Source: Aequoribacter fuscus (GTDB lineage: Bacteria > Pseudomonadota > Gammaproteobacteria > Pseudomonadales > Halieaceae). From it: a stretch of DNA of 64,000 nt. This document shows, in pieces, positions 36,823 to 44,812 of this stretch (positions within the stretch are counted from its first letter, which is position 1; every line of letters starts with the position of its first letter). The notes under the pieces are model-generated. The model did no database searches and was not told where the DNA came from. It was given only the letters and a program-made list of their open reading frames with translations. The position numbers and the translations under genes are program-made. Location of the stretch: contig NZ_CP036423.1 of NCBI RefSeq assembly GCF_009910365.1, positions 1,364,001 to 1,428,000 of the forward strand, written 5' to 3'.

Positions 36823-37212
36823 ATGAAATTACAGGGCGCTTGCCACTGCGGGGAATGTTCCTGGGTATTGAATGGTGAACCGCAAGCTGCTCTGCGGTGC
36901 AACTGCACCGTGTGTCGCCGGTATGGCGCGTTGTGGGTGTACGGGTACGACGAGCAGAATGTTTCAATTCAGGGTGCAACACTGGCTTATCAACCCGCCG
37001 ATTCGTTGGCGTTCCACGCTTGTTCGAATTGTCGTGGCCTTATGTACTGGCGTGCCTTAGCGCCAAACGACGAGGGGTTTTACCGAGTTGGACTCAACTT
37101 ACGGATGGCCGACCCAGGTGTCGTCGCTGATCTTCCTTTGGACCAGTTCGACGGCCTCGATACATGGCAGCGAACGGTCTGCCCTGAGTGTGTGGTAGCA
37201 GACGTTTTTTAG
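36823..37212 (+). CDS. GFA family zinc protein
   Basis: 129 residues with the zinc-binding cysteine pattern of the GFA (glutathione-dependent formaldehyde-activating enzyme/CENP-V) fold: GACHCGECSW near the start, RCNCTVCRRYGALWVYG, and ACSNCRGLMYWR. Members bind glutathione adducts or remain uncharacterised; the name of the family overstates what is known. It stands alone, convergent with the MBL lipoprotein gene. AAGAGGTG precedes the ATG by about 7 bp. Confidence 0.88.
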   Translation: MKLQGACHCGECSWVLNGEPQAALRCNCTVCRRYGALWVYGYDEQNVSIQGATLAYQPADSLAFHACSNCRGLMYWRALAPNDEGFYRVGLNLRMADPGVVADLPLDQFDGLDTWQRTVCPECVVADVF

Positions 37213-37236
37213 CCTGTCGAATATCAGGATCGACAC

Positions 37237-38316
37237 CTAAAATGCATGGCGTTCGCCTATCTTCAGTATTAGGGCACTGAGGTTGTTTGTCATGGTTTGT
37301 AATGCGGTCTCAAAGCGCGCCAGCGGCTCGTCGAGGGGTTCGTCCGATAAATCAAAGGTTCCGTAGTGAATGGGTAGGACTCGGGTGGCTCTTAGGTCCA
37401 ACGCTGCCTTGATGGCTTCCTCTGGATTCATGTGGGAACCCTGCATCATGTCGCGAGGCGAATAGGCACCAATGGGCAGAGCAACCAGGTCAAAGGGGCC
37501 CAACGCATCTCCAATGAGTTTGTATCCAGAAAAGTAAGCCGAATCGCCGCCGAAGTAAAAGCGTTTATTCGGACTCGTCACCGACCAAGAGGACCAGAGT
37601 GCTTGGCGGGTATCGCCAATACCTCGTTTACTCCAATGCTGAGCGGGTAGGCAACTTATGGTGAGGTTACCGATTTGTGTCTGTTCTCCCCAATTAAGCT
37701 CTATGGTGTTGTTCACGCCATGTTTGTTTAGCAACGCCGCGTTGTCTTTGGGCACAACAAACGGGGTATCCGGAAATTGTTTGGCCAGTTTTTTCAGCGT
37801 TGGAACATCTAGGTGGTCGTAGTGGTTGTGCGACACTAAGATAAAATCAATGTAAGGTAGGTCCTGCAATGCTAAGCCTGGGGGCACAAACCTTGAGGGT
37901 CCGAAGGGTGGAGTAGGACTCGGCGTATTGGACCATATGGGGTCGGTTAAAAAATGTAAGCCATGCATCGACACCAGCAGTGTTGAATGACCGACCCATT
38001 GCACCGAGTCAGCGGCTTCGATGCTAACTTGTGCTTCTGTGGTGTGCTCGGCGGCGCCTGCGCCTGCGCGAAACGGCGTCAGTATTCTTCGGCCGAAAAA
38101 CCCCAACCGAGTAGCGATTGACCCATGGCTACCCTCAGGATCTAGATTGAGATAACGTCCGTCGTCATCTTGTTCCGCGGGCGGTATAAGGGCGAGTTTC
38201 ATTGAGCCCCCTGTCGTTTCATAGTGCTCGTGTGCAGCTAGCTCAGCTTGTGGGTTAGCGCAGGCTACGGCAAGACCACAAAACAGGCCTGCAGCTAAAA
38301 GGTTGCGTGGGGTCAT
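37237..38316 (-). CDS. MBL-fold lipoprotein, NAPE-PLD/UlaG-like
   Basis: 359 residues. An N-terminal lipobox (GLFCGLAVAC, Cys19) suggests a membrane-anchored lipoprotein. The beta-lactamase-like domain has VQWVGHSTLLVSM and FILVSHNHYDHLDVPTL with the HxHxDH zinc motif, then PAQHWSKRG, FGGDSAYFSGY and LPIHYGTFDLSDE, the order seen in N-acyl-phosphatidylethanolamine phospholipase D-like enzymes. It could act on membrane phospholipids, but substrate is inferred from family only. Convergent with the GFA gene. Confidence 0.85.
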   Translation of the reverse strand: MTPRNLLAAGLFCGLAVACANPQAELAAHEHYETTGGSMKLALIPPAEQDDDGRYLNLDPEGSHGSIATRLGFFGRRILTPFRAGAGAAEHTTEAQVSIEAADSVQWVGHSTLLVSMHGLHFLTDPIWSNTPSPTPPFGPSRFVPPGLALQDLPYIDFILVSHNHYDHLDVPTLKKLAKQFPDTPFVVPKDNAALLNKHGVNNTIELNWGEQTQIGNLTISCLPAQHWSKRGIGDTRQALWSSWSVTSPNKRFYFGGDSAYFSGYKLIGDALGPFDLVALPIGAYSPRDMMQGSHMNPEEAIKAALDLRATRVLPIHYGTFDLSDEPLDEPLARFETALQTMTNNLSALILKIGERHAF

Positions 38317-38490
38317 GCGATAATAGACTCATATTTCATGGTATAAATACGCAGGTGCCCGTTATCTAGCCCACTGTGGTTTGGGCAGAGTTTGTGCGTT
38401 GTGACGGTCTCGTCAGTTGGCCAGACTAAGACCCTGTGTAAAGGCTATCTGGCCTGTGCTAACGTAGCGTTTTGCTTTTGGATTCATGGC

Positions 38491-39630
38491 GTGCTCAAGA
38501 CCAAATTACCCAAGGTGGGAACCACCATATTTACGACGATGTCTGCGCTTGCACAGCAAACCGGTGCCTTGAACTTGTCACAGGGGTTCCCTGATTTCGA
38601 GGCTCCCCAGGCTTTACGTGAGGCGCTAGGGCGGCATGCTATGGCGGGCAATAATCAATACGCGCCCATGGCGGGCCTGTTGCGCTTACGCGAAGCGGTG
38701 GCCTCGAGCGTGTTGTTGCACCGCGGTGTAGCTGTGGACCCTGAAACAGAAATTTCTATTGTGCCGGGTGCGACCGAGGGTATTTTCTGTTGCGTGCAGG
38801 CACTGGTTCGCCCTGGCGACGAGGTCATTATGTTCGACCCGGCCTATGACAGCTATGAGCCGGCGGTAGATTTGGCGGGGGGTAGGGCAATTCGCCTGCC
38901 TTTGCCTGCGCCCGAGTTTCAGATTGACTGGGACCGTTTCGAGCAAGCCCTATCGAACAAAACGCGTTTAGTGATGATTAATTCACCCCATAACCCGTGT
39001 GGCACTAACTTGGAGCCTGAGGCTTTGCAGCGCTTAGCGGAATTTGCTGAACGTTATGATTTTTACGTGTGCAGTGATGAGGTCTATGAGCATTTGGTAT
39101 TCGATGGCTCTCATCGATCGGTGCTGCAAGTCCCTGGGTTGCGGGAACGCAGTTTTGCCCATTTTTCCTTCGGTAAAACCTTCAGCGTCACCGGCTGGAA
39201 AACGGGCTATTGCATTGCCCCTGCGGATCTAACCGCTGAGTTGCGAAAAGTGCATCAGTATGTCGCGTTTGTGGCAGTAACCCCGGTGCAGCACGCCTTG
39301 GCGGATTTTATGGAAGCCGAACCGAATTACGCCTTTCAATTAGCAGATGAGTACCGGCATCGCCGCGATGTGTTTTTGAACGCCCTAAAGGGCTCGCGTT
39401 TTACGTGGACACCGAGCCAAGGCAGTTTTTTCCAGTTGCTTGATTACTCGGCCATTACCGATGAGCCCGATACCATCCTGTGCCAGCGTTGGACCAAAGA
39501 GTACGGAGTGGCATCGATACCCCTAACCCCGTTTTATGAAACGCCACCGAAATCGTCGTATCTACGGTTTTGTTTTGCTAAAACCGACTCGGTGCTTCAG
39601 GAGGCCGCAAAACGCTTATGCGCAATTTAG
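38491..39630 (+). CDS. Methionine aminotransferase YbdL-like (PLP)
   Basis: A 379-residue fold-type I aminotransferase of the class I/II family. LSQGFPDFEAPQALREAL, ATEGIFCCVQALVRPGDEV, NSPHNPCGT and the PLP lysine in FSFGKTFSVTGWK (about K229) are clear. It resembles E. coli YbdL (386 aa), which uses methionine and aromatic amino acids with ketomethylthiobutyrate. Start GTG 38491 gives the family length; the open frame continues to 38392 without conservation. It overlaps the next gene, a YafV-like omega-amidase, by 13 bp. That pairing fits a route in which the transaminase uses glutamine and the amidase removes the ketoglutaramate formed. Confidence 0.86.
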   Translation: MLKTKLPKVGTTIFTTMSALAQQTGALNLSQGFPDFEAPQALREALGRHAMAGNNQYAPMAGLLRLREAVASSVLLHRGVAVDPETEISIVPGATEGIFCCVQALVRPGDEVIMFDPAYDSYEPAVDLAGGRAIRLPLPAPEFQIDWDRFEQALSNKTRLVMINSPHNPCGTNLEPEALQRLAEFAERYDFYVCSDEVYEHLVFDGSHRSVLQVPGLRERSFAHFSFGKTFSVTGWKTGYCIAPADLTAELRKVHQYVAFVAVTPVQHALADFMEAEPNYAFQLADEYRHRRDVFLNALKGSRFTWTPSQGSFFQLLDYSAITDEPDTILCQRWTKEYGVASIPLTPFYETPPKSSYLRFCFAKTDSVLQEAAKRLCAI

Positions 39631-40391
39631 CCGTGACCCTAGTTCAACACGAGCTTAAGTGGGAAGACCCTGCAGAGAATCGTGCGTTTTTTGAGCAAAA
39701 AATACGTGAGCAGGCGCCTGCGAGTGACCTAATCGTACTGCCCGAGATGTTCACCACCGGTTTTTCGATGAACGCCTTAGGCAACGCCGAAGAACCCCAA
39801 GGCCCAACTCAAGAGTGGATGCAAGATCTGGCTAAACAGTTGGATTGTGCGATCACAGGCAGTATTGCCGTGAAAGAGGGTGAGTTCGTATACAACCGCC
39901 TGCTGTTTGTAACCCCCGATAACTGTTGGCATTACGACAAACGCCACCTGTTTCGCATGTTGGGCGAACACAAGCGCTACGCGCCCGGTAGCGACCGAGT
40001 GATTGTGAACTGGCGAGATTGGCGCATTAAGCTCGAGGTCTGTTACGACCTGCGCTTTCCCGTGTTTAGCCGTAATAAACAAGATTACGACCTGTTGTTG
40101 TATGTTGCTAATTGGCCGAGCGCCAGAGCGCACCATTGGCGTACGTTGTTGCAGGCGCGCGCGATTGAAAATCTGGCTTATGTGGTGGGCGTTAACCGCA
40201 TCGGTGCCGACGCCAACGGGTTGAACTACTCAGGCGACAGCATGTTAGTGGACCCCCGCGGTCAATTAGTGGTCGACATGCAGAATCGCGCGGGTTGCGA
40301 GCAAGGCCTTGCTGATGCCGCTGCTATGCGGGCGTATCACGAACAGTTTCCCGCGTTTATGGATGCCGATGCGTTTGATTTAGACCTATAA
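39618..40391 (+). CDS. Omega-amidase YafV-like, nitrilase superfamily
   Basis: 257 residues with the complete nitrilase-superfamily triad: E43 (LPEMFTTGFSMN), K108 (YDKRHLF) and C142 (EVCYDLRFPVFSR). The GFSMN and DLRFPVFSRN contexts match E. coli YafV and mammalian NIT2 omega-amidase, which hydrolyse alpha-ketoglutaramate or ketosuccinamate. Cytosolic. Overlap with the aminotransferase gene supports joint function in methionine salvage-type transamination. Confidence 0.9.
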   Translation: MRNLAVTLVQHELKWEDPAENRAFFEQKIREQAPASDLIVLPEMFTTGFSMNALGNAEEPQGPTQEWMQDLAKQLDCAITGSIAVKEGEFVYNRLLFVTPDNCWHYDKRHLFRMLGEHKRYAPGSDRVIVNWRDWRIKLEVCYDLRFPVFSRNKQDYDLLLYVANWPSARAHHWRTLLQARAIENLAYVVGVNRIGADANGLNYSGDSMLVDPRGQLVVDMQNRAGCEQGLADAAAMRAYHEQFPAFMDADAFDLDL

Positions 40392-40433
40392 GACGTTATC
40401 GCCCCGTCAATCGTCAACCACTTTGGTTACGCT

Positions 40434-41708
40434 TTAAGCATGCCCCGTACCCGATAGCACCGGCCAGCGCGCCTCAATTCTGTTGCCACGCACCGCGAGT
40501 AAATCGCCGAACTGCAGCAGAACGGCTTCGCTCTGCTGCGGTCTTAAAAATATAAAGTCATCGACGTCTAGTTCGACCTTGTTAGAGGCTTGGTAGCCTT
40601 CTTGATTCGAGCTTTTATAGGCAAAATGCGAGGCAAGGCCTGGCGGTGCCTCTATGTCGGCCATCCAATTGCCGCTGTAGCCAAAGTACATTTGCGCTTG
40701 GTTTGGGTCCCAGGCGCGAATGAGCGGTGCCGTCCATTCGAGAGCGGGCAGGCGGCCACCTTGGCCTCGTTTCAGCACGGGCGAGGCGATGTAAGCGGCG
40801 GGCTCGAAATCTTCCAGGCTAGCAATGTCGTAGTGCGTAGGCTTCATCAAACAGGTGCCCGCTGACACCTCGGTCAGCAAGGGTTTGTCTTGGTAGTTCC
40901 TGAAGGTGGGACTGCCCGCACCGTTAAAGCATAAATCCTGTGTTACCAGGTCTTGGAATTGACTATCGAGTAGATCCAAGGCCGCTTGATAGCGGGCTTT
41001 GACTTTGGGTAGTTCACGTTTGGCCAACGCACTGGGTATGCCCATCAAATGCGCGTCGTAGCCCATAAAACCGCTGAAGGTTAGGTGTTGGGGGTTGGCT
41101 CTGATGATGCCCAAAGCATCGCTCAGTGCTTCATCGGCAACGAACCCACCGCGATGTAGTCCGACATCAAGTTCTAGGTTTACACGAAGGGTCAGCTGGT
41201 TTTCCTGGGCAAAGTCTAAATACTGTTGAAGTCGTGCCGTCGTATCGACCAACCACTGGAGCTGTTTCGCGGGGTCAAAGGCCCCTGTGTGTTTGCGATA
41301 AAATTCGTCCACCGCCGCGATGGGGAAGGGTTTGCCGATGAGTATATCCGCATCCGGCGTCACTTGCGTCGTCGCCAGCAAGAAAGGTAAATGAAAAATC
41401 ATTTGCGCTTGAGTCGAGGCTCGCTCGCTGATGTAGCGCACGAGCTCGGGGCTCGGTACCGACTTGGTCACGACGCGATAACTCAGCCACGGCGCAGTAC
41501 CTAGGGTTTGAGTGATACGGTCGATATTGCGATCCAGTCGGTCTAAATCAATAATCAAGCTCGGGGTGCCAATCCCTGCAGCTTTAAGCGTTTGGTTAAG
41601 CTCGGTGAAGTAGGGCGTATAAACACCGCCTTTATCTTTGGGTTTTAGCCAAGCAGCAAGCCCAGCTGCACCCAAAGCACCAAGAATGACATTGCGTCGA
41701 GAGGGCAT
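40434..41708 (-). CDS. Tat-exported DSD1/D-threonine aldolase-like PLP enzyme
   Basis: 424 residues with a twin-arginine signal (SRRNVILGALGAAGLAAWL, residues 3-21). The mature part is an alanine-racemase-type PLP barrel: GTPSLIIDLDRLDRNI, and the PLP lysine K82 in YRVVTKSVPSPELV, followed by the D-serine dehydratase-like C-terminal domain. Relatives are D-threonine aldolases, D-serine dehydratases and related D-amino-acid enzymes, normally cytosolic; Tat export of the folded PLP enzyme is unusual. It lies 2 bp after a Tat-exported FAD enzyme on the same strand, so the two likely act together in the periplasm. Confidence 0.82.
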   Translation of the reverse strand: MPSRRNVILGALGAAGLAAWLKPKDKGGVYTPYFTELNQTLKAAGIGTPSLIIDLDRLDRNIDRITQTLGTAPWLSYRVVTKSVPSPELVRYISERASTQAQMIFHLPFLLATTQVTPDADILIGKPFPIAAVDEFYRKHTGAFDPAKQLQWLVDTTARLQQYLDFAQENQLTLRVNLELDVGLHRGGFVADEALSDALGIIRANPQHLTFSGFMGYDAHLMGIPSALAKRELPKVKARYQAALDLLDSQFQDLVTQDLCFNGAGSPTFRNYQDKPLLTEVSAGTCLMKPTHYDIASLEDFEPAAYIASPVLKRGQGGRLPALEWTAPLIRAWDPNQAQMYFGYSGNWMADIEAPPGLASHFAYKSSNQEGYQASNKVELDVDDFIFLRPQQSEAVLLQFGDLLAVRGNRIEARWPVLSGTGHA

Positions 41709-41710
41709 GC

Positions 41711-43120
41711 TTACGCTCCAAATAATTCTTTTAGGTGGGCGTTCATTAGGCGTTTGTCTGGGTCTAGGCTCTCTCTGACGGCCAAAAAGTCCCGCCAGTG
41801 TTTGGGGTAAAGTTCAGCTAAATCCGAGGACTTTAAGGTATGCAGTTTGCCCCAGTGGGGGCGACCACCGTAGCGCCAGAATATTGGCTCGAGCTCTGCG
41901 AAAATTGGGCGGTAATCCAGATCGCCATATTGGTGAATAGAAATGGTAGCGCCGTCTTGCCCTTGGAACATGCTTAGCCAAATATCATCAGCTTTGACGT
42001 ACCGATATTCAATGGGGAAACTCAGAGGCAGCTGTTTGTTGCGAATAGTGGCCATAATCTCACGAAGGCAGGCAGGGCCTAATTCTGCGGGTACGGTGTA
42101 TTCCATTTCTCGAAAGCGCACAATCCGCACATGAGGCAGTACCTCGTGCGCTTTGCCGGTGCGAATGGTCTCTGCTTCGTTGCCCATCACGGCGGTCAGC
42201 AGCTTGTCGTATAAACGACTGCCCACGCCCGGTATCCACGCGATTGCATTAAATACATCGCGCAGGGTATTGACTGCCTGAGGGTCGTCTTGACCTTGGG
42301 CTTTGTCGCCGGGTTGCGCTGGGTTGGTGGACACCGAAATCCCAACTGACGCGTGGGGCAGGGCAAACAACTCAAAATGCCGATTGTTCGCTTTGCGGTT
42401 TTCGATGTCGTCAAGCATGTCCTCTAAAGGCTCAATCTTGTTGACTTCTGTTAAGTCAAAATCCGCTTGGTTTTGCAGCGTAAAGTCGGTGACGATTCCC
42501 AACGCCCCAGCGGACGTTAGTGCCGCCTTGAAAATATCGGGGTTGCTGCTGGGACTGCATTCGAGTAGCTCTCCGCCTACGGTCGCAAGGCGTAATGAGT
42601 TGACGTAGGAGCCCATCGAGCCAAAATTTACCCCCGTAGCGTGCGCGCAGTTGACGATGGCGCCGCCCAAGGCCAGATAGGCCATATCGGGCATATTGGG
42701 TAGCGCCTGGCCGATATCGGCAAGCATATAGCCCAAGTCGTGCAGGCGGGTGCCCGACAGCACTTGTGCTGTGTTCGTGACTGGGTCGTGGTCGATGACG
42801 CCGCTCAATAAATCGGTAGCGATTAGGGTATCGTCAGTAGGCACGACGGCGCTGAATGAGTGGCCTGCGCCCACGGCGCGCACTGTGCCTTTGGCGTTTT
42901 TTAGGACGCTTACTAATTCATCAATGCTGGCAGGTGCCGGTCGATGTTGAGGTTGACAAGATTGATTGCCCGCCCAGTTGATCCAGGGCACAGGTTTGCC
43001 GGGTTCGTACGCGATTGGACTCTGGGGTTCCGTTGACGGTTGCTCGCAACCACCCAACAGCGCAAAAGCGCCAGTGGCTCCCAAAGCGCCGGTGCCACGC
43101 AAAAACTGTCGGCGTTTCAT
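41711..43120 (-). CDS. Tat-exported FAD-linked lactone oxidase-like lipoprotein
   Basis: 469 residues. The signal has the Tat motif KRRQFLRG (2-9) and a lipobox LLGGC (Cys25), so a Tat-dependent lipoprotein is predicted. The FAD-binding PCMH domain has VRAVGAGHSFS, where H87 is placed like the covalent FAD histidine of aldonolactone oxidases; the ALO C-terminal domain ends DPDKRLMNAHLKELFG. Such enzymes oxidise sugar lactones or alditols. Start ATG 43120 overlaps the cytochrome c stop by 4 bp, suggesting the cytochrome as electron acceptor rather than oxygen. A longer frame to 43198 adds no conserved sequence. Confidence 0.85.
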   Translation of the reverse strand: MKRRQFLRGTGALGATGAFALLGGCEQPSTEPQSPIAYEPGKPVPWINWAGNQSCQPQHRPAPASIDELVSVLKNAKGTVRAVGAGHSFSAVVPTDDTLIATDLLSGVIDHDPVTNTAQVLSGTRLHDLGYMLADIGQALPNMPDMAYLALGGAIVNCAHATGVNFGSMGSYVNSLRLATVGGELLECSPSSNPDIFKAALTSAGALGIVTDFTLQNQADFDLTEVNKIEPLEDMLDDIENRKANNRHFELFALPHASVGISVSTNPAQPGDKAQGQDDPQAVNTLRDVFNAIAWIPGVGSRLYDKLLTAVMGNEAETIRTGKAHEVLPHVRIVRFREMEYTVPAELGPACLREIMATIRNKQLPLSFPIEYRYVKADDIWLSMFQGQDGATISIHQYGDLDYRPIFAELEPIFWRYGGRPHWGKLHTLKSSDLAELYPKHWRDFLAVRESLDPDKRLMNAHLKELFGA

Positions 43121-43434
43121 CGCGGGGTCTCCTGTAAAGCTCCTCCGGCCAATAGTTCGCTTAGGGTAACCAAGTCGTCCTCCGAACAAGCACTGCAATA
43201 GCCCAGAGGCGGCATGCCCCTAAGGCCTTCCACTACGTGGGTCATGATTTGCTGTTTGCCCTTGGCAAGAATGGGCTGCCAAGCGTCGGGGTCGCCCATG
43301 ACCGGTGCGCCGGTGTGAGTATTGGCATGGCATTGCAGGCAGTTCACCGTCAGCAAGGTCAGTTGGCGCTCGGTTGGAGCCGCTTGGCCGTTTGTGCTGA
43401 GTGCACTCAGCAAGACAAAAATCAGTAATCGCAT
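43117..43434 (-). CDS. Small periplasmic c-type cytochrome (c5-like)
   Basis: 105 residues with a signal peptide (LLIFVLLSALSTNGQAA), one haem-binding motif CLQCH (32-36), a likely axial Met74 in GMPPLGYC and a second cysteine pair C80/C83 as in cytochrome c5. It overlaps the FAD enzyme gene by 4 bp and therefore is the likely electron carrier from it to the respiratory chain. Confidence 0.9.
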   Translation of the reverse strand: MRLLIFVLLSALSTNGQAAPTERQLTLLTVNCLQCHANTHTGAPVMGDPDAWQPILAKGKQQIMTHVVEGLRGMPPLGYCSACSEDDLVTLSELLAGGALQETPR

Positions 43435-43513
43435 ATTATTAACTTTGTTCGGGCGATGGTTCGATCATAAGCCATGTTTGTGATCAAAGCGATGTCATTT
43501 CGAGCCAGCACAA

Positions 43514-43963
43514 TCAAGTCGCGGGCTGGGCGGCGTGGTGTTCGGCTAACCGCTCTGACATGTTGTGTGCAATGCGCAGCGCAATGCGTTTGGCTTTGTC
43601 GGCCACAGGGCCCTGAAACTGAGCGTCCATCGTGGCTATGAAGTAGTGGGTCCAAAGTGCGAAGTGTCGTTTGGTAAAGGGGCGTTTGGCGTCAATCGCG
43701 CGATGCTTGTTCATCGTATGGCGCTGATAGCTGGTATCGCCAAACAAAAGCTTTTGCCAGTAGTCGCAAATAATCGGGACGTGTTTGTCGAGGTCGATGG
43801 CAGCCACGTCCAGAAACAGTGGCGCCAGTTCTGCGTCAGTCAGTAGGCGTGCGTAAAACGCCTGAACAAACGTCTCTATGTCGGCGCGGTCGCAAATGTC
43901 GCGCTTTGCGAGCCCCGACTGCAAAGTCTGCGCTGTGCCTGGGCTAGACGCCATAGCCTCCAT
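43514..43963 (-). CDS. Group III truncated hemoglobin
   Basis: 149 residues with the 2-on-2 globin pattern of group III: FVQAFYARLLTDAELAPLFLD in helix B-C, then HVPIICDYWQKLLFG, and the H-rich F region NKHRAIDAKRPFTKRHFALW, where H87 or H100 should be the proximal haem ligand. Roles in this group include oxygen, NO or peroxide chemistry; none can be assigned. It overlaps the SDR gene upstream on the same strand by 20 bp and precedes the cytochrome gene, so it belongs to the P450-SDR operon. A start at 43954 is also possible. Confidence 0.85.
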   Translation of the reverse strand: MEAMASSPGTAQTLQSGLAKRDICDRADIETFVQAFYARLLTDAELAPLFLDVAAIDLDKHVPIICDYWQKLLFGDTSYQRHTMNKHRAIDAKRPFTKRHFALWTHYFIATMDAQFQGPVADKAKRIALRIAHNMSERLAEHHAAQPAT

Positions 43964-44714
43964 CGACAGAGATCATTTGCCCTGTGACATAGCCTGCTTT
44001 TTGCGATGCTAGATAGACCACAGCGTGCGCGACTTCCTCGGGTTCGCCCCAGCGTTTCACACACAAGCCCGCCTGCACAGCATCGGCCCAGGCTTGGTCG
44101 AAGGTGCCGTCCGCCCACAAGCGTTTGAAAATACCGGCGTTAATGACGCCAATAGCGACTGAGTTTGCTCGGATACCGTGCGCGCCTTCCTCTTTGGCAA
44201 TGCCCTGAATTAAGGACTCGATGCAAGCTTTTGGGGCGACCGAAAGCACATCACCCGCAGGCCACTTGTGCAAACCGGCCGAGCTAATATGCACGTAAGA
44301 GCCACCACCCGCTGCTTTCATGTGTGGTAGTGATGCGTGCACGATGTTAAAGAACCCTGCCACGTCAGCGTCCATCACTTTGCGCCAGTTAGCCGGACTT
44401 AAATCGCGAATCAAGGGCTGGTCTATGTCAGAGCCAGCGGCAACGACCACGGTGTGAATTCTTTGCGCCTGCGCGAGTTCATTAATTAGGCCGATCACTC
44501 GGTCCTCATCGCCAATACTCAGCTGATGGCAGGTTGCGTTTTTGCCTGCGGCCTTTACGCGCTCGACCGTTTCAAGGGCGCGGGCTTCATTGCCGTTGTA
44601 GGTTAGGGCGATATCGGAGCCAGCGTTGGCTAACTCTACGCAAATTTCGGCACCCATGCCGCCGCTGCCGCCGATGACAAGGGCAATACCTTCTGGAAAA
44701 TCTGGTGTGTTCAT
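43944..44714 (-). CDS. SDR family protein lacking the catalytic tyrosine
   Basis: 256 residues with an SDR fold: cofactor loop IGGSGGMG, VVAAGSD, Ser in HISSAGLH, and a C-terminal GQMISVDGGYGV. At the place of the YxxxK active site it reads S158-V-A-P-K162 (LSVAPKACIES), so Tyr is replaced by Ser while Lys remains. Either the reaction is altered or the protein is a non-catalytic partner. It follows the P450 gene after 98 bp and overlaps the globin gene, giving a P450-SDR-globin set. Confidence 0.82.
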   Translation of the reverse strand: MNTPDFPEGIALVIGGSGGMGAEICVELANAGSDIALTYNGNEARALETVERVKAAGKNATCHQLSIGDEDRVIGLINELAQAQRIHTVVVAAGSDIDQPLIRDLSPANWRKVMDADVAGFFNIVHASLPHMKAAGGGSYVHISSAGLHKWPAGDVLSVAPKACIESLIQGIAKEEGAHGIRANSVAIGVINAGIFKRLWADGTFDQAWADAVQAGLCVKRWGEPEEVAHAVVYLASQKAGYVTGQMISVDGGYGV

Positions 44715-44812
44715 AGTCAGTCCTGTTGTTATGTGTGTTTTGATACCAGCAAAAACCGCGCACAGTCGGCGACGAGGGGGTTACACACGGTCAAAGCTCC
44801 CTAGACTAAACC

